A stretch of DNA of 64,000 bases from CAVSMC01 sp963728935 (GCA_963728935.1 CAVSMC010000001.1:4464001-4528000); one strand, 5' to 3'; positions 1 to 9,059 are shown, numbered from the stretch's first letter. The notes: generated by a model not told the origin, from the letters alone. Numbers and translations are program-made.

Positions 1-3000
1 TGAGCAGACGCCCGAGCGCGAACCAGCTTTCCTGCGGCAGCTGCCCCTGCGCGATGGCGACGAAGTTGCACAATCGCGCTTCCGACGCGAGCAAGTCGTA
101 GTAGCTGTCGTCGCAACGGCGCTGTGCGACGTTGTACCCGATCACCAACTGTCGGCGCACTTTGTCGAACAGGAAGTCATAGTCCATTGTCGCAAGTGAA
201 GCCGCCTGCAGCGCAATCTGGTCGATTGCGACGATGCGTGCCGCTGCGCGCTCGGCTCCTTGCGTGACAAGACGCTGGAAGGTGTCGAGCACGTCTTGCT
301 CTTCTGCGCCGGGGCTGTTGACGCGCGCGCGTTCGATCACTGGCGACCATGCTGCGTCGAGCGTCGCAAGTTCGCGCAGCGTCGGGATACTGTTGGCCCC
401 CGGAAATTCGAGAACGGCTGCCGGCACCGTTCTCAGCTCGAGCCATGGCGCGAGCAGAGCCAAGTCATCGCGCAAGTCGACGCATTGGCGCTCGAGCGCC
501 CTGGCCCAGAAAGCGGCTTCGCCGTCGTCGGCGGGCGTATTGGCGACAAGGTAGGCAGCAGCATCGGCGGCGAATACGCACAGCTGTTCGATTTGCACCC
601 ACGCGTGTGCCAGTGTGACCGCTCTGGCTGCGGCCAACCATTCGAGCGCCTTTTCGAATTGAGTAACGCTGGCCGGCGCTTGCTTGCCAACGGTGTCGAC
701 CAGTATCGTGAACGTGTCGCTCACGCCTTCGAGCCATCGTCGGTTGAGAACCGGCGCGTCGTAGAGCGCAGCGAGGCCCGGTCGCAGCGTCAGCAGATGG
801 CCCGCCAGGTTGCCGCTGTCCACCGTCGACACATAGAGCGGAATCAGAGGCAACCGCGTTTGGGTGTCGTACCAGTTATAGAAGTGCCCCCGATGCCGCT
901 CGAGCGATTCCATGCTGCGTAGCGCATTCGTCGTGCGCTCGATCAGTTGTCCGGTCGACAAGTAACCGAAGTCATGCGCCGAGAGATTGGCAAGCAGTGC
1001 CAATCCCATGTTGGTCGGCGAAGTGCGATGCGCGACCTTGCCCGCCGGAACTTCCTGCACGTTGTCGGGTGGCAGCCAGTGGTCGTCCGGGCCGACGTAT
1101 GTTTCGAAATACGCCCATGTCTTTCGCGCGAGCTGGCGAAGGAACCGTGTCTGGCTTCCGGTCAGCCGGGCACTGCGTCGCGGCAGCGGACGACTAACCC
1201 ACCAGGCAACCGCGGGCGACGCGCCCCAGAGCAATAGCATCGGCCCGGCGACGATCAGTCCCGCGGGATTGAAGATGGCCAGGCCAACCCAGGCGGCGGC
1301 AGCAATTGCCGGCGCGATCGCCATGCTGCGATAGGACGCGAGCAGGCCCGTGCGATCGGATCGTTCCAGCGCGCGATTCACGTCACTCGACGGGTTCCAT
1401 TCCAGCAAACGCCGGTGGGTAATCAGCATCCTGACGATCGTGCGCAGGATCGCGTCGAGGCAGAAGTACGCTTCATAGGGCAGAAACGCGAGCGCAAGCA
1501 GCGCCTGCAGCACATGCCGCCGCGCGGTACGCTCGACGGCAGCGAGATGGTGGCGGAGCGGTAGCTCGGCCGGCTTGTCGGTCAGGTCGGAAAGCAGCGC
1601 AATGATGGACGGCGTGAGGAGGATTGCGAGGACGACCGCGGTCCAGAACCACGCGGGCGCCAACACGGTCCATCCGAGCAGCAGCAGCAACGTGAGCGCG
1701 GCGGGGACGAGGCTGCGGCGAAGGTTGTCGAACAGCTTCCATTGCGACAGCATCGAAAGCGGGTTACGTTCGTTGCGCCCATCGGGGCCCGTTACGCGCC
1801 GCCGCAGCCATCCTGCGAGCTGCCAGTCACCGCGAATCCAGCGACGCCGGCGCGCCACGTCGGCGAGGTAGCGGGCCGGAAACTCCTCGTACAATTCGGC
1901 GTCGCTCAGCAGCCCCGCTCGCGCGTAGCATCCTTCCAGCAAATCGTGGCTCAGCACGCGATTGGCCGGAAAACGCCCTTTGAGCGCACGCTCGAACGCG
2001 TCGACGTCGTAAATGCCCTTGCCGATGAACGAGCCTTCGTCGAACACGTCCTGATAGACGTCCGACACGGTGCGCGTGTACTGATCGATGCCGGCCTCGC
2101 TTCCGTACAGCCGTGCATATCGCGACCGGTTCGTGCCGGGCAGGCTCACCGACACGCGCGGCTGGAGGATGCCGTGGCCCGACATCACCACTTCCCTGCT
2201 CGAGTCCTTGCCGGTTTCATCGAAGTTAGGGGTATTCAACGGATGCGCCATGGCGCCCACGAACTGCCGTGCCGCGTCGCGTGGCAGTTGCGTGTCCGTA
2301 TCGAGCGTAATGACGTATTTCACCTGCGAAAGGATCGGCGTCGCTCCGACGATCAGTCGAAACCCGTCCGTATGGCCGCCACGCAGCAGCGCGTTCAAGT
2401 CGCCGAGCTTGCCGCGCTTGCGTTCGTGGCCCATCCAGATCTGCGCTTGCGCGTTCCAGCGTCGAGGGCGGTGAAACAGATAGAACACGCTCGCCTCGAG
2501 CGAATGCGAAGCATCGACGTCGGCGTCGGGAGCTGGTGGTTCTGTCGGATCTTCACCGATTCGATATTTTCGATTCAAGTCGTCGATACGCGCCGCGGCC
2601 AGTCGAAGCAGCGGCTCGTCTTCTGGCAGCGTTTCCTCGCGCGCATCCGCAAAATCGGTGAGCAGGCCGAAGTGCACGTGCGCGTCGCGATTGGCGAGGA
2701 ACCGGACTTCGAGCGCGTCGACCAACTCCTCGACGTTGCGAGCGCTGGTAAGCATCGTTGGTACGATCACGAGCGTTCGCGCCGTTGACGCGATCCCCGC
2801 GGAGAAATCCATTCGCGGCAGCGCGTGGGGCGTCACCAGCGACGTCGCGAGCCAGTTCACGACCGTCACTGCAAACTGACTGGTAGCCAGCAGGCACAGC
2901 ACGGCGACCAGCACCAGGGTTTCCGTCGTCGCGGCGGCGGCATAGGCGTTCATGACGAGGCCGGTGGTGAAGGCGCCTGCGATCAGCGCAATTGCGCCAA

Positions 3001-4282
3001 GGTAGACAAGCAGCGGGGATCGAGTTGCGAGTTTTCGCAGGGCCCCGAGCGCGGACACTTCGACGGCCGCAGCGCGCTCGAGCTCGGCAACACCGTTGTC
3101 GATCAGATAGAACCCGACGTGCGCCGCCCGGTCATCGGCTCCTTTGGCGTCGGCGCTCGCTCGCGCCAACTGGATCGCCTTCGCGGCTACCTCCGGTTCC
3201 GTCAGGCGACTTTTCTTCGCGATGCGCTCGGTCGCGTGACGATAACGGTCCCGAGTCGCAAACTCCATCGCGCCATAGATTCCTCGCGGATCCTCGCGCA
3301 GTACGCCTTCGACGCCGCTGATGGCCTCGACGAACTCACGCCAGTCGATCACGCTCAGGAAGCGCAGGCTGCCGATGCTGTTGCTGATCGAAACCTGGTC
3401 CGACGCCTGCTGCTGGTTCTCAAGTTGCACCAGCCGTTCGATCGTCAGATGCGATTCGGCAAGCCGCTGCTCGATCCATGTCAATGCAAGGGCCAGGGCG
3501 GCGCTTTGTCCTTGCAATCGACGCGCAAGCTCCGCGACGAACGCGCTCTCCATCGGCGGCGTTGATCGCGCCATGTCGGCGACGACGAGGATGACGCTCT
3601 TCGGATCGCGCTCCGCGGTCTCCATCATCCGGTCGGCCCATGCATTGGCCAGATCGCGCTCGGTCCTGCCGGCGGCAATACGCACAGCGACGCGACGAAG
3701 ATTCTCGATCAGCGCGAGCCGCAGCATGATCGGGATGGCCCAAAGCTCGCCCAGCTTCAGCGTCGTGACCGATTGGTAGGCGGAGACGAAGCGCCTAAGG
3801 CCGACGGCGTCGATGCGGCCATCGCCGTGCGAGACTGCCTCGAGCGCGATGTCGTACACGCGCGGCAGGCCCGCCGACGGACCGAGTGTGAGACGCGGCA
3901 GTTCCCGGCTGTATCCCCGCGGCAAATGCCGCTTCGCCGTGCGAATCTGTTCTTCGATGAGATGGAAGTTGTCGAGCAGCCACTCGCCAGCCGGACTGAT
4001 CCGGTCGTTCGCCGATGCCGCACCGGTCAACCCTTTGCAAACGCCGATCAGCACGCTTTCGTTCGCAGCGAGCCGCGGGAGGAGCCGGTCCCTCGTCTGA
4101 CCCGGCTTCAACCGATGCGCGCTCGCGAGCATCGCGCCGTACCTTTCCATCTGGTCGGCGCTGAACAGTTCCGAGCGAAGCGGCAACTCTTCGACCGGCT
4201 GCTTGTACGACACCCCGACGCCGCGCAAGAACTCGCTGAACCGAGTCAGATACCCGAAAAACGATGTGGCGTTCGTTAGCAA
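1..4282 (-). CDS. ndvB: cyclic beta-1,2-glucan synthase, NdvB type (3' end outside window)
   Basis: Inner-membrane enzyme that primes, elongates and cyclises periplasmic beta-1,2-glucan, important for osmotic adaptation and host interaction. Read on the minus strand, one frame is open across the whole stretch. It has a soluble N-terminal part, then hydrophobic segments near residues 424-465, 855-893 and 985-1030. The glycosyltransferase motif VITLDTDTQLPRD lies near residue 650. The family motif SYYDLLASEARL lies near residue 1395, at the start of the GH94-like part. Family members are about 2,800 residues, so roughly half is present and the C-terminus is beyond base 1. An in-frame TGA lies just upstream. 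No ATG occurs before about residue 45, so the TTG at 4282 is taken as the start, with a weak ribosome site. Identity is secure; the start is not. Confidence 0.93.
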   Translation of the reverse strand, partial: MLTNATSFFGYLTRFSEFLRGVGVSYKQPVEELPLRSELFSADQMERYGAMLASAHRLKPGQTRDRLLPRLAANESVLIGVCKGLTGAASANDRISPAGEWLLDNFHLIEEQIRTAKRHLPRGYSRELPRLTLGPSAGLPRVYDIALEAVSHGDGRIDAVGLRRFVSAYQSVTTLKLGELWAIPIMLRLALIENLRRVAVRIAAGRTERDLANAWADRMMETAERDPKSVILVVADMARSTPPMESAFVAELARRLQGQSAALALALTWIEQRLAESHLTIERLVQLENQQQASDQVSISNSIGSLRFLSVIDWREFVEAISGVEGVLREDPRGIYGAMEFATRDRYRHATERIAKKSRLTEPEVAAKAIQLARASADAKGADDRAAHVGFYLIDNGVAELERAAAVEVSALGALRKLATRSPLLVYLGAIALIAGAFTTGLVMNAYAAAATTETLVLVAVLCLLATSQFAVTVVNWLATSLVTPHALPRMDFSAGIASTARTLVIVPTMLTSARNVEELVDALEVRFLANRDAHVHFGLLTDFADAREETLPEDEPLLRLAAARIDDLNRKYRIGEDPTEPPAPDADVDASHSLEASVFYLFHRPRRWNAQAQIWMGHERKRGKLGDLNALLRGGHTDGFRLIVGATPILSQVKYVITLDTDTQLPRDAARQFVGAMAHPLNTPNFDETGKDSSREVVMSGHGILQPRVSVSLPGTNRSRYARLYGSEAGIDQYTRTVSDVYQDVFDEGSFIGKGIYDVDAFERALKGRFPANRVLSHDLLEGCYARAGLLSDAELYEEFPARYLADVARRRRWIRGDWQLAGWLRRRVTGPDGRNERNPLSMLSQWKLFDNLRRSLVPAALTLLLLLGWTVLAPAWFWTAVVLAILLTPSIIALLSDLTDKPAELPLRHHLAAVERTARRHVLQALLALAFLPYEAYFCLDAILRTIVRMLITHRRLLEWNPSSDVNRALERSDRTGLLASYRSMAIAPAIAAAAWVGLAIFNPAGLIVAGPMLLLWGASPAVAWWVSRPLPRRSARLTGSQTRFLRQLARKTWAYFETYVGPDDHWLPPDNVQEVPAGKVAHRTSPTNMGLALLANLSAHDFGYLSTGQLIERTTNALRSMESLERHRGHFYNWYDTQTRLPLIPLYVSTVDSGNLAGHLLTLRPGLAALYDAPVLNRRWLEGVSDTFTILVDTVGKQAPASVTQFEKALEWLAAARAVTLAHAWVQIEQLCVFAADAAAYLVANTPADDGEAAFWARALERQCVDLRDDLALLAPWLELRTVPAAVLEFPGANSIPTLRELATLDAAWSPVIERARVNSPGAEEQDVLDTFQRLVTQGAERAAARIVAIDQIALQAASLATMDYDFLFDKVRRQLVIGYNVAQRRCDDSYYDLLASEARLCNFVAIAQGQLPQESWFALGRLL

Positions 4283-4599
4283 TTGCGCCCGTTCCGTTTT
4301 ATGGCTGCCATCGCCACGGTCATGTCAAGGCGCGCGCGGGTGGTCGGGCGGCGGACGGGACACCACGCTTGTCCGGCGGATCCTTCGCGATCTCGCGACG
4401 CCGGCAAGCGACCTCGCGCACGCTGTCGCCTTGCATCCGCTACGCGAGCACGCAGCGATCGCAATGCGCAGGACCGGCGCATCACTGTCCTCCGCGCGGG
4501 CGCGCAGTCGATCGCTTCAGTTCACGCGACGGGTTGCGCGAACTGCACGACGGCGCGCCCTCACCTGGGTATCGCCGCGCGCGCTCGTGGCACGTACGC
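4283..4599. other. intergenic region upstream of ndvB, no gene recognised
   Basis: About 317 bases between the stop of the ferritin-like gene and the ndvB start, both on the minus strand. A short minus-strand frame of 69 codons (4276-4485) is arginine-rich and looks like a chance frame in GC-rich DNA. No terminator with a T tract and no convincing promoter was seen. The ndvB promoter should lie here. Confidence 0.5.
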
Positions 4600-5175
4600 T
4601 CAATTCGAATGCGCGGATGGCTTCTTCCCGTTGCGCTCCGCGGGAAAGGCCACCAGCAGGTCGGCCAGTTCGTCCGCATGTTCCTCTTCCACGGCCAGAA
4701 TACCCTCGATCATGCGACGCGTGGTCGAGTCCTGCTCACCGAGGTACTGGATGATACCGCGGTAGCTGTCGATCGCGATTCGCTCCGCCACCAGGTTCTC
4801 CGTGATCATGCTGGCCAGCGAATGCCCTTCCACGTACTCCGCGTGGCTACGGCGTGTCAGCCCATCGGGAGCGAAATCGGGCGTCCCGCCCAATTGCACG
4901 ATGCGCTCCGCGATCTCGTCGGCGTGCCCCTGTTCTTCGTTCGAATGGTCGAGAAACTCCTGACCGACGCTTTGCGAATGGATGCCCCGCGCCATGAAGT
5001 GATGGCGCCGGTAGCGAAGGACACAGACGAGCTCGGTCGCCAAGGATTCGTTCAGCAGCTTGAGCACCGTTGCGCGATCCGCCAAGTAGCCCGCGGTGAC
5101 CGAGCCCTCATCGATGTGCTCGCGGGCGCGCTTGCGCAATGTCGGAACGTCGGTAAGAAACGTTGTTTTGTCCAT
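4600..5175 (-). CDS. ferritin-like diiron protein (bacterioferritin/Dps-like)
   Basis: A 191-residue cytosolic four-helix protein of the ferritin superfamily, probably for iron storage or protection against iron-driven oxidation. The iron-ligand pattern of the superfamily is visible: a Glu in the first helix (NESLATELVCVLRY, residues 43-56), an ExxH pair in HSNEEQGHADEIAER (around residue 80), a Glu in the third helix (ENLVAERIAIDSY, around 127) and a second ExxH in VEEEHADELADLL (around 165). The N-terminal 30 residues are a charged extension. Length and motif order fit proteins annotated as bacterioferritin in Burkholderiales; no Met positioned for haem binding was checked. It stands alone between ndvB and the BON lipoprotein gene, all on the minus strand with gaps, so operon membership is unclear. 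Confidence 0.85.
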   Translation of the reverse strand: MDKTTFLTDVPTLRKRAREHIDEGSVTAGYLADRATVLKLLNESLATELVCVLRYRRHHFMARGIHSQSVGQEFLDHSNEEQGHADEIAERIVQLGGTPDFAPDGLTRRSHAEYVEGHSLASMITENLVAERIAIDSYRGIIQYLGEQDSTTRRMIEGILAVEEEHADELADLLVAFPAERNGKKPSAHSN

Positions 5176-5273
5176 GGCGTGCTTTCACTTTCAAATTGCT
5201 TCGTTGATCCGGCCGTATAAAGCGGAGCCGGACGCTGGTCGTCGACCGACTTGACGTCCGGCCGGTTGCCTTC

Positions 5274-5588
5274 TTACTTCAGTCGCATGTCATCCTTGAC
5301 CGACTTCACGCCACCAACGCCGCGAGCGACTTGAACCGCCTTACCCTGGGCGGCGGCCGAGCTCACGAATCCGCTGAGCTGAACCACGCCCTTGAACGTC
5401 TCGACGTTGATCTCGGCGGATTTCAGTGTCGGCTCCTCGAGGATCGCGGCCTTGACCTTGGTGGTGATGACCGTGTCGTCCACGTATTCGCCGGTACCTT
5501 CCTGTTTCGCTGTCGAGGCGCAGCCCAGCGTCGTTGCGATGAGTAGCGCGCCGGCGATCGTTGCCAATTTACGACTGATGTTGTTCAT
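5274..5588 (-). CDS. BON-domain lipoprotein
   Basis: A 104-residue precursor. A signal peptide ends in a lipobox (ATTLGC, Cys about residue 23), predicting a lipid-anchored periplasmic protein. The rest is one BON domain (about residues 35-104): VDDTVITTKVKAAI, then VETFKGVVQLSGFV, then ARGVGGVKSVKDD. These domains occur in OsmY-like envelope stress proteins and are thought to bind membranes or phospholipid. The start was set at the Met beginning MNNISRK because AAGGAA lies just upstream. A further upstream in-frame Met would add an unlikely 11-residue extension. It sits 32 bases from the DUF3309 gene on the same strand, and the two are probably co-transcribed. Confidence 0.9.
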   Translation of the reverse strand: MNNISRKLATIAGALLIATTLGCASTAKQEGTGEYVDDTVITTKVKAAILEEPTLKSAEINVETFKGVVQLSGFVSSAAAQGKAVQVARGVGGVKSVKDDMRLK

Positions 5589-5620
5589 GCTTTTTCCTTT
5601 GAGTGAACACGCCGCCTGCA

Positions 5621-5779
5621 TTACAGACGTCCCATCAAGAACAGGACGAGGACGATCAACAGTACGACACCGACGATTCCGCCAGGAGCGTAGCCCCAGC
5701 TGCGAGCGTGCGGCCAGACGGGTACGACGCCAATCAATATCAGGACCAGGACAATCAGCAGAATGGTGCCAAGGCTCAT
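5621..5779 (-). CDS. DUF3309 family small membrane protein
   Basis: A 52-residue hydrophobic protein: MSLGTILLIVLVLILIGVV, then a polar turn with WPHARSWGYAPGG, then a second hydrophobic helix ending in FLMGRL. This is the DUF3309 pattern, two membrane helices around a W-P-x-x-x-x-WGYxPGG turn. Function is unknown; such genes are often stress-induced. A clear ribosome site (GAAGGAG) precedes the ATG. An FNR-like box (5822-5835) lies about 50 bases upstream. It is followed 32 bases later by the BON lipoprotein gene. Confidence 0.88.
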   Translation of the reverse strand: MSLGTILLIVLVLILIGVVPVWPHARSWGYAPGGIVGVVLLIVLVLFLMGRL

Positions 5780-5821
5780 GAATCGCTCCTTCGTTAACCG
5801 CCGCTACTTGACTGCCGCTAC

Positions 5822-5835
5822 TTGACGGGCATCAA
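5822..5835. promoter_or_regulatory. FNR/CRP-family-like operator
   Basis: The 14-mer TTGACGGGCATCAA matches the FNR-type consensus TTGAT-N4-ATCAA with one substitution (C at position 5). Its centre lies about 50 bases upstream of the DUF3309 start codon on the minus strand. Three CRP/FNR-type regulators are encoded nearby. Function is inferred from sequence only. The site is slightly too close to the ribosome site for a textbook -41.5 placement. Confidence 0.4.
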
Positions 5836-6185
5836 ATCGCGCGCGGAAGCAGCTATGAAACGAGACGTCTTATGCAACTACATGCCCAGAATATCGGTGG
5901 TCCCGACGCTCGTCTGTCGGGTGGCGCGCACAGCACCCTCATGCGTTGCGCGATCGCGCGCAACTCGAAGCGGCGGCTCGACGCGTTATGACGCGCTGCG
6001 CCTACTCTATGCAGATAACGGTACGGCGTATGGGCGCCAGCGCACGCACTGCGGCGACGCGTCACTGACGCTGAGCGCGTCCAGCCTGGGTCAAACGGTG
6101 GCGATCGGCCGCATCAGATCGGTCGCATGACGAATGCCGATCCCGCCCGCCCTTGTGGCAGGCGAGCGGGGAGAGACAACCCACG
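5836..6185. other. intergenic region, no gene recognised
   Basis: About 350 bases between the FNR-like box and the stop of the GNAT gene. A plus-strand frame of 102 codons (5822-6130) has no family resemblance and no ribosome site. No RNA gene, repeat or clear terminator was recognised. Confidence 0.4.
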
Positions 6186-6743
6186 CTACCGAGTGTTTGC
6201 GAAGTCGGCCTGTAACGGCAGAAGCAGCGGCACCGTCCAACCACCATCGCGCGATGGGCTGACCCGGAATTTGAATCGCCGCACCAACTCGATCAGGGAA
6301 CGGTTCTCCGCGAGCGTGTCGCCGAACAGCTCTTTGATTCCGCGATTGCGGGCATAGTCGATCAACTTCTTCAACAGGATGGAGCCGAGCCGTTGGCGTT
6401 TCAGATCGGAGCGAACGATGATCGCAAACTCCGCGCGCTCATTGTCGGGATCCGCGACGCAACGAGCCACTCCCAGCGTTTCCTCCCGTCCGGGTTCCAG
6501 CGGGCGCGTGGCAATGAATGCCATCTCGCGATCGAAATCGATCTGAGTGAAGCGGGCGATTTGCGCGGGTGTGAGCTCGCGCACCGGCATGAACGTTCGA
6601 AATCGGACGTCCGCGGGGTCGAGCGCATTGAAGAACTGCACATGCTGCGCAGCATCTTCCGGCTTGATCGGCCGCAGCACGATATGCTGGCCGTTCCAGG
6701 TGACCCATTCTTCGAGTTCTTCCGGATACAGGCTGATACACAT
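6186..6743 (-). CDS. stand-alone GNAT acetyltransferase, PatZ C-terminal-domain type
   Basis: A 185-residue protein matching the GNAT domain normally found at the C-terminus of Pat-type protein lysine acetyltransferases (ADP-forming acyl-CoA synthetase fused to GNAT). It opens with YPEELEEWVTWNGQHIVLRPIKPEDA, typical of the junction into that GNAT domain. It then has the VRFRTFMPVREL and IDFDREMAFIA blocks and the acetyl-CoA loop RSDLKRQRLGSILLKKLIDYA (motif Q/RxxGxG/A-like, about residue 115). Likely role is acetylating proteins or small molecules with acetyl-CoA. The large synthetase part is absent: upstream sequence (6744-6930) is a short divergent promoter region. It may be a natural single-domain member or the remnant of a fusion. 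The frame stays open further upstream only as antisense to the diguanylate cyclase gene. Confidence 0.82.
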   Translation of the reverse strand: MCISLYPEELEEWVTWNGQHIVLRPIKPEDAAQHVQFFNALDPADVRFRTFMPVRELTPAQIARFTQIDFDREMAFIATRPLEPGREETLGVARCVADPDNERAEFAIIVRSDLKRQRLGSILLKKLIDYARNRGIKELFGDTLAENRSLIELVRRFKFRVSPSRDGGWTVPLLLPLQADFANTR

Positions 6744-6930
6744 ACGAGTCAATCCCGTGCTATCGGTCGGAGCGAATCGAACGCTTGCATGGAGTGCGAA
6801 TACCGGTACCTGTTTCTGCCACTTTGCCCCGATGTTGCAGCGCCGTATGTTCGCTATCGTACCGACTGGAAATCGAGGTGTCGGTCGAATACGATTGACC
6901 GTCGGCCTATGCGCGCGCGAAGGAATTCTC

Positions 6931-8304
6931 TTGGCACAAACGATACTTTTGATCGAGGACGACCCCTCCCACGCGAAGACCGTGACAGACGCGCTTACCG
7001 GTTCGCGCGACGATCCTTTCCACGTCGAATGGGTCACGTGCTGCAGCCACGGTCTGGAACGACTCGCGGCAGGAATGCAAAAGGCGCGTCGAGCAGACGC
7101 AATAGCGGCTGTGTTGGTCGATCTTTGTTTGCCCGACAGCCACGGAATCGAGACCTTCGATCGGCTCTTCAGCGCAGCGCCCCACATTCCGATTCTGGTG
7201 CTCAGCACTTGCCAGGATGAGGCCATCGGCAGGTTGGCGGTCCAACGCGGAGCGCAGGACTATCTGCTGAAAGAGCGCCTTGACGGTTATCTGTTGCCGA
7301 AAGCGCTGCGCAGCATGGTGGAACGCGCGGCGCACGCCGAGGCGTTATTCGAAGAGAAAGAGCGCGCACAGGTCACGCTCAATTCGATCGGCGATGCGGT
7401 CGTAAGCACCGACGCTCGCGGCAATGTGACCTATCTCAACAAAGTCGCCGAACGCATGACGGGCTGGTCGTGCAAGGACGCGACGGGTCACCGGCTCGAC
7501 GAAGTGCTCCGAATCATCGACGCCACCACGCGCGCACTCGTGGCGAACCCGATGACGCTGGCAATTCGGAGAAACGCGACCGTTCGCCTTACGCCGAACT
7601 GCGTGCTGGTCGGGCGCGACGGAATCGAAAGTGCCATTGAAGATTCCGCGGCGCCCATCCATGACCGCCGAGGACTCGTGACCGGCGCTGTCATGGTGTT
7701 TCGCGACGTAACCGCGGCGCGTGCGCTGTCGCTCAAGACGTTCCATATGGCCCGACACGACAGCCTTACCGATCTGCCCAACAAGGCAACATTCAACGAC
7801 CGACTGACGCAGGCAGTCGCACTGGCTCACCGCCACCGGCAACAGCTTGCAGTGCTCTTCCTGGATATGGATCGCTTCAAACACATCAACGACTCGCTGG
7901 GCCACGCCATCGGAGACCGCTTGCTGCAATGCGTGGCGAAGCGGTTACTCGCTTGCGTGCGAAGCTCGGACACCGTCGGCCGGCAGGGAGGCGATGAATT
8001 CGTGATCCTGCTCCCGGAAGTCAAGCACCCACGCGATGCGGCGCTCATTGCGGACAAGATACTCCTCGCGCTCAGTAAGCCCTACAGCATTGGCCGACAC
8101 GAGCTCCGTCTGACGGCGAGTATCGGTATCGTTACCTATCCTGACAACGGGACCGACGGTGAGACACTGACGAGGAATGCGGATGTTGCGATGTACTACG
8201 CCAAACACCGCGGGCGCAACAACCATCGGTTCTTCAAGCCGGGCATGCACGCGGGCCCACTCGCGTCGCAATCCGTCGAAGACGATCTGCGTGACGCCGT
8301 CTAG
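6931..8304 (+). CDS. response regulator-PAS-GGDEF diguanylate cyclase
   Basis: A 457-residue cytosolic signalling protein. Residues 1-125 are a receiver domain: acidic pocket D10/D11, probable phospho-acceptor D64 in VLVDLCLP, Lys in LLKERL near 114. Residues about 145-265 are a PAS domain (NSIGDAVVSTDARGNVTYLN...VFRDVTAAR). Residues about 270-435 are a GGDEF domain with an intact GGDEF motif (353-357) and an RxxD inhibitory site (344-347) five residues before it. It should make cyclic di-GMP in response to phosphorylation and a PAS signal. The TTG at 6931 is chosen because GAAGGAA lies 6-7 bases upstream and the receiver fold begins at once; upstream reading is antisense to the GNAT gene. 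It ends at SVEDDLRDAV, where many relatives continue into an EAL domain. Confidence 0.88.
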   Translation: MAQTILLIEDDPSHAKTVTDALTGSRDDPFHVEWVTCCSHGLERLAAGMQKARRADAIAAVLVDLCLPDSHGIETFDRLFSAAPHIPILVLSTCQDEAIGRLAVQRGAQDYLLKERLDGYLLPKALRSMVERAAHAEALFEEKERAQVTLNSIGDAVVSTDARGNVTYLNKVAERMTGWSCKDATGHRLDEVLRIIDATTRALVANPMTLAIRRNATVRLTPNCVLVGRDGIESAIEDSAAPIHDRRGLVTGAVMVFRDVTAARALSLKTFHMARHDSLTDLPNKATFNDRLTQAVALAHRHRQQLAVLFLDMDRFKHINDSLGHAIGDRLLQCVAKRLLACVRSSDTVGRQGGDEFVILLPEVKHPRDAALIADKILLALSKPYSIGRHELRLTASIGIVTYPDNGTDGETLTRNADVAMYYAKHRGRNNHRFFKPGMHAGPLASQSVEDDLRDAV

Positions 8305-8376
8305 CGCAAGATCTGTGTTTTAGTACCCGTCGCAGACGAACCTGAAAACGACCCCATGTCATGCTGGAGCCGACGC

Positions 8377-8406
8377 CCAAAAAGAAAGCGCGGCCGAAGC
8401 CGCGCT
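8377..8406 (-). terminator. rho-independent terminator of the cysteine-repeat protein gene
   Basis: On the minus strand an 8-bp perfect stem AGCGCGGC/GCCGCGCT closes a TTCG tetraloop and is followed by TTCTTTTT. It lies about 30 bases downstream of the stop of the gene at 8437-8991. Stem, stable tetraloop and T tract make this a strong call. Confidence 0.85.
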
Positions 8407-8436
8407 GAAGTGACTGCATATTGCAAGGCCCGAGAG

Positions 8437-8991
8437 CTACTTTACGTACGCGGCCTTCGCCGAGGTCACGCAGGTGTCCTTGTCGATTCCCGACATCGCA
8501 TCGCACTTGGCGAGCGCGACCTTTTGTTGTGCCTCGCGCGTGTCGTCGCGGGCTTCGACGCGTGCGTCGACGGCCGTCTGGTGCGCCTTGGCATCGGCGA
8601 CGAGCTTCACGTGCGCGGCGTTCGCCTCCTTCACGCATACGTTCTTTTCCTGGCCGGCCTTGATATCGCAGGCGACCTTTGCCACCATGAAATCGGCGTC
8701 GGCGTCGGCGATCCGGCTATCCGTCTTCGCTTTGACGGTTCCCTGGTAATTCGCTTCGGCCGCTGCCTTCGCCCGTTTTTCCACGGCCTTGGCCTCCACC
8801 GCACACATGTCCTTGTCGTGTCCGGTGAGCGGTTCGCATTTGGCGCGAGCGTCCTTGTACACGGCGGAGGCACGATCGACGGCGGCCGTGTAATCGATGC
8901 GCGTCTGCGCCGTCGTTGCAGAGGCGAGTTGGGCGAAGGACACAATCGCCACGGCCCCCATTGATGCAACCAACAATTGGAATCTGATCAT
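8437..8991 (-). CDS. exported protein with three paired-cysteine repeats
   Basis: A 184-residue protein of unknown function. Residues 1-25 form a signal peptide (LLVASMGAVAIVSFAQLASA), predicting periplasmic export. The mature part is Ala/Lys/Asp-rich and probably helical. It contains three related units, each a Cys pair 12-13 residues apart within a frame like AKC-x8-DKDxC-xxxAKA: near residues 51-70, 107-126 and 160-180. The pairing suggests three small disulfide-closed loops in a long helical rod. Similar alanine-rich exported proteins occur in Burkholderiales. It has its own terminator at 8377-8406. No enzyme motif is visible. Confidence 0.8.
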   Translation of the reverse strand: MIRFQLLVASMGAVAIVSFAQLASATTAQTRIDYTAAVDRASAVYKDARAKCEPLTGHDKDMCAVEAKAVEKRAKAAAEANYQGTVKAKTDSRIADADADFMVAKVACDIKAGQEKNVCVKEANAAHVKLVADAKAHQTAVDARVEARDDTREAQQKVALAKCDAMSGIDKDTCVTSAKAAYVK

Positions 8992-9059
8992 CTATTGTTC
9001 CTGTTCATGTTATTGATGCCGGCATCGTGCCTGCGGGTCGCCGACACGGCCGTACCGGA

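Noticed and set aside
1742..2788. Plus-strand open frame of about 348 codons
   Set aside because: Antisense to ndvB, whose minus-strand reading shows glycosyltransferase motifs.
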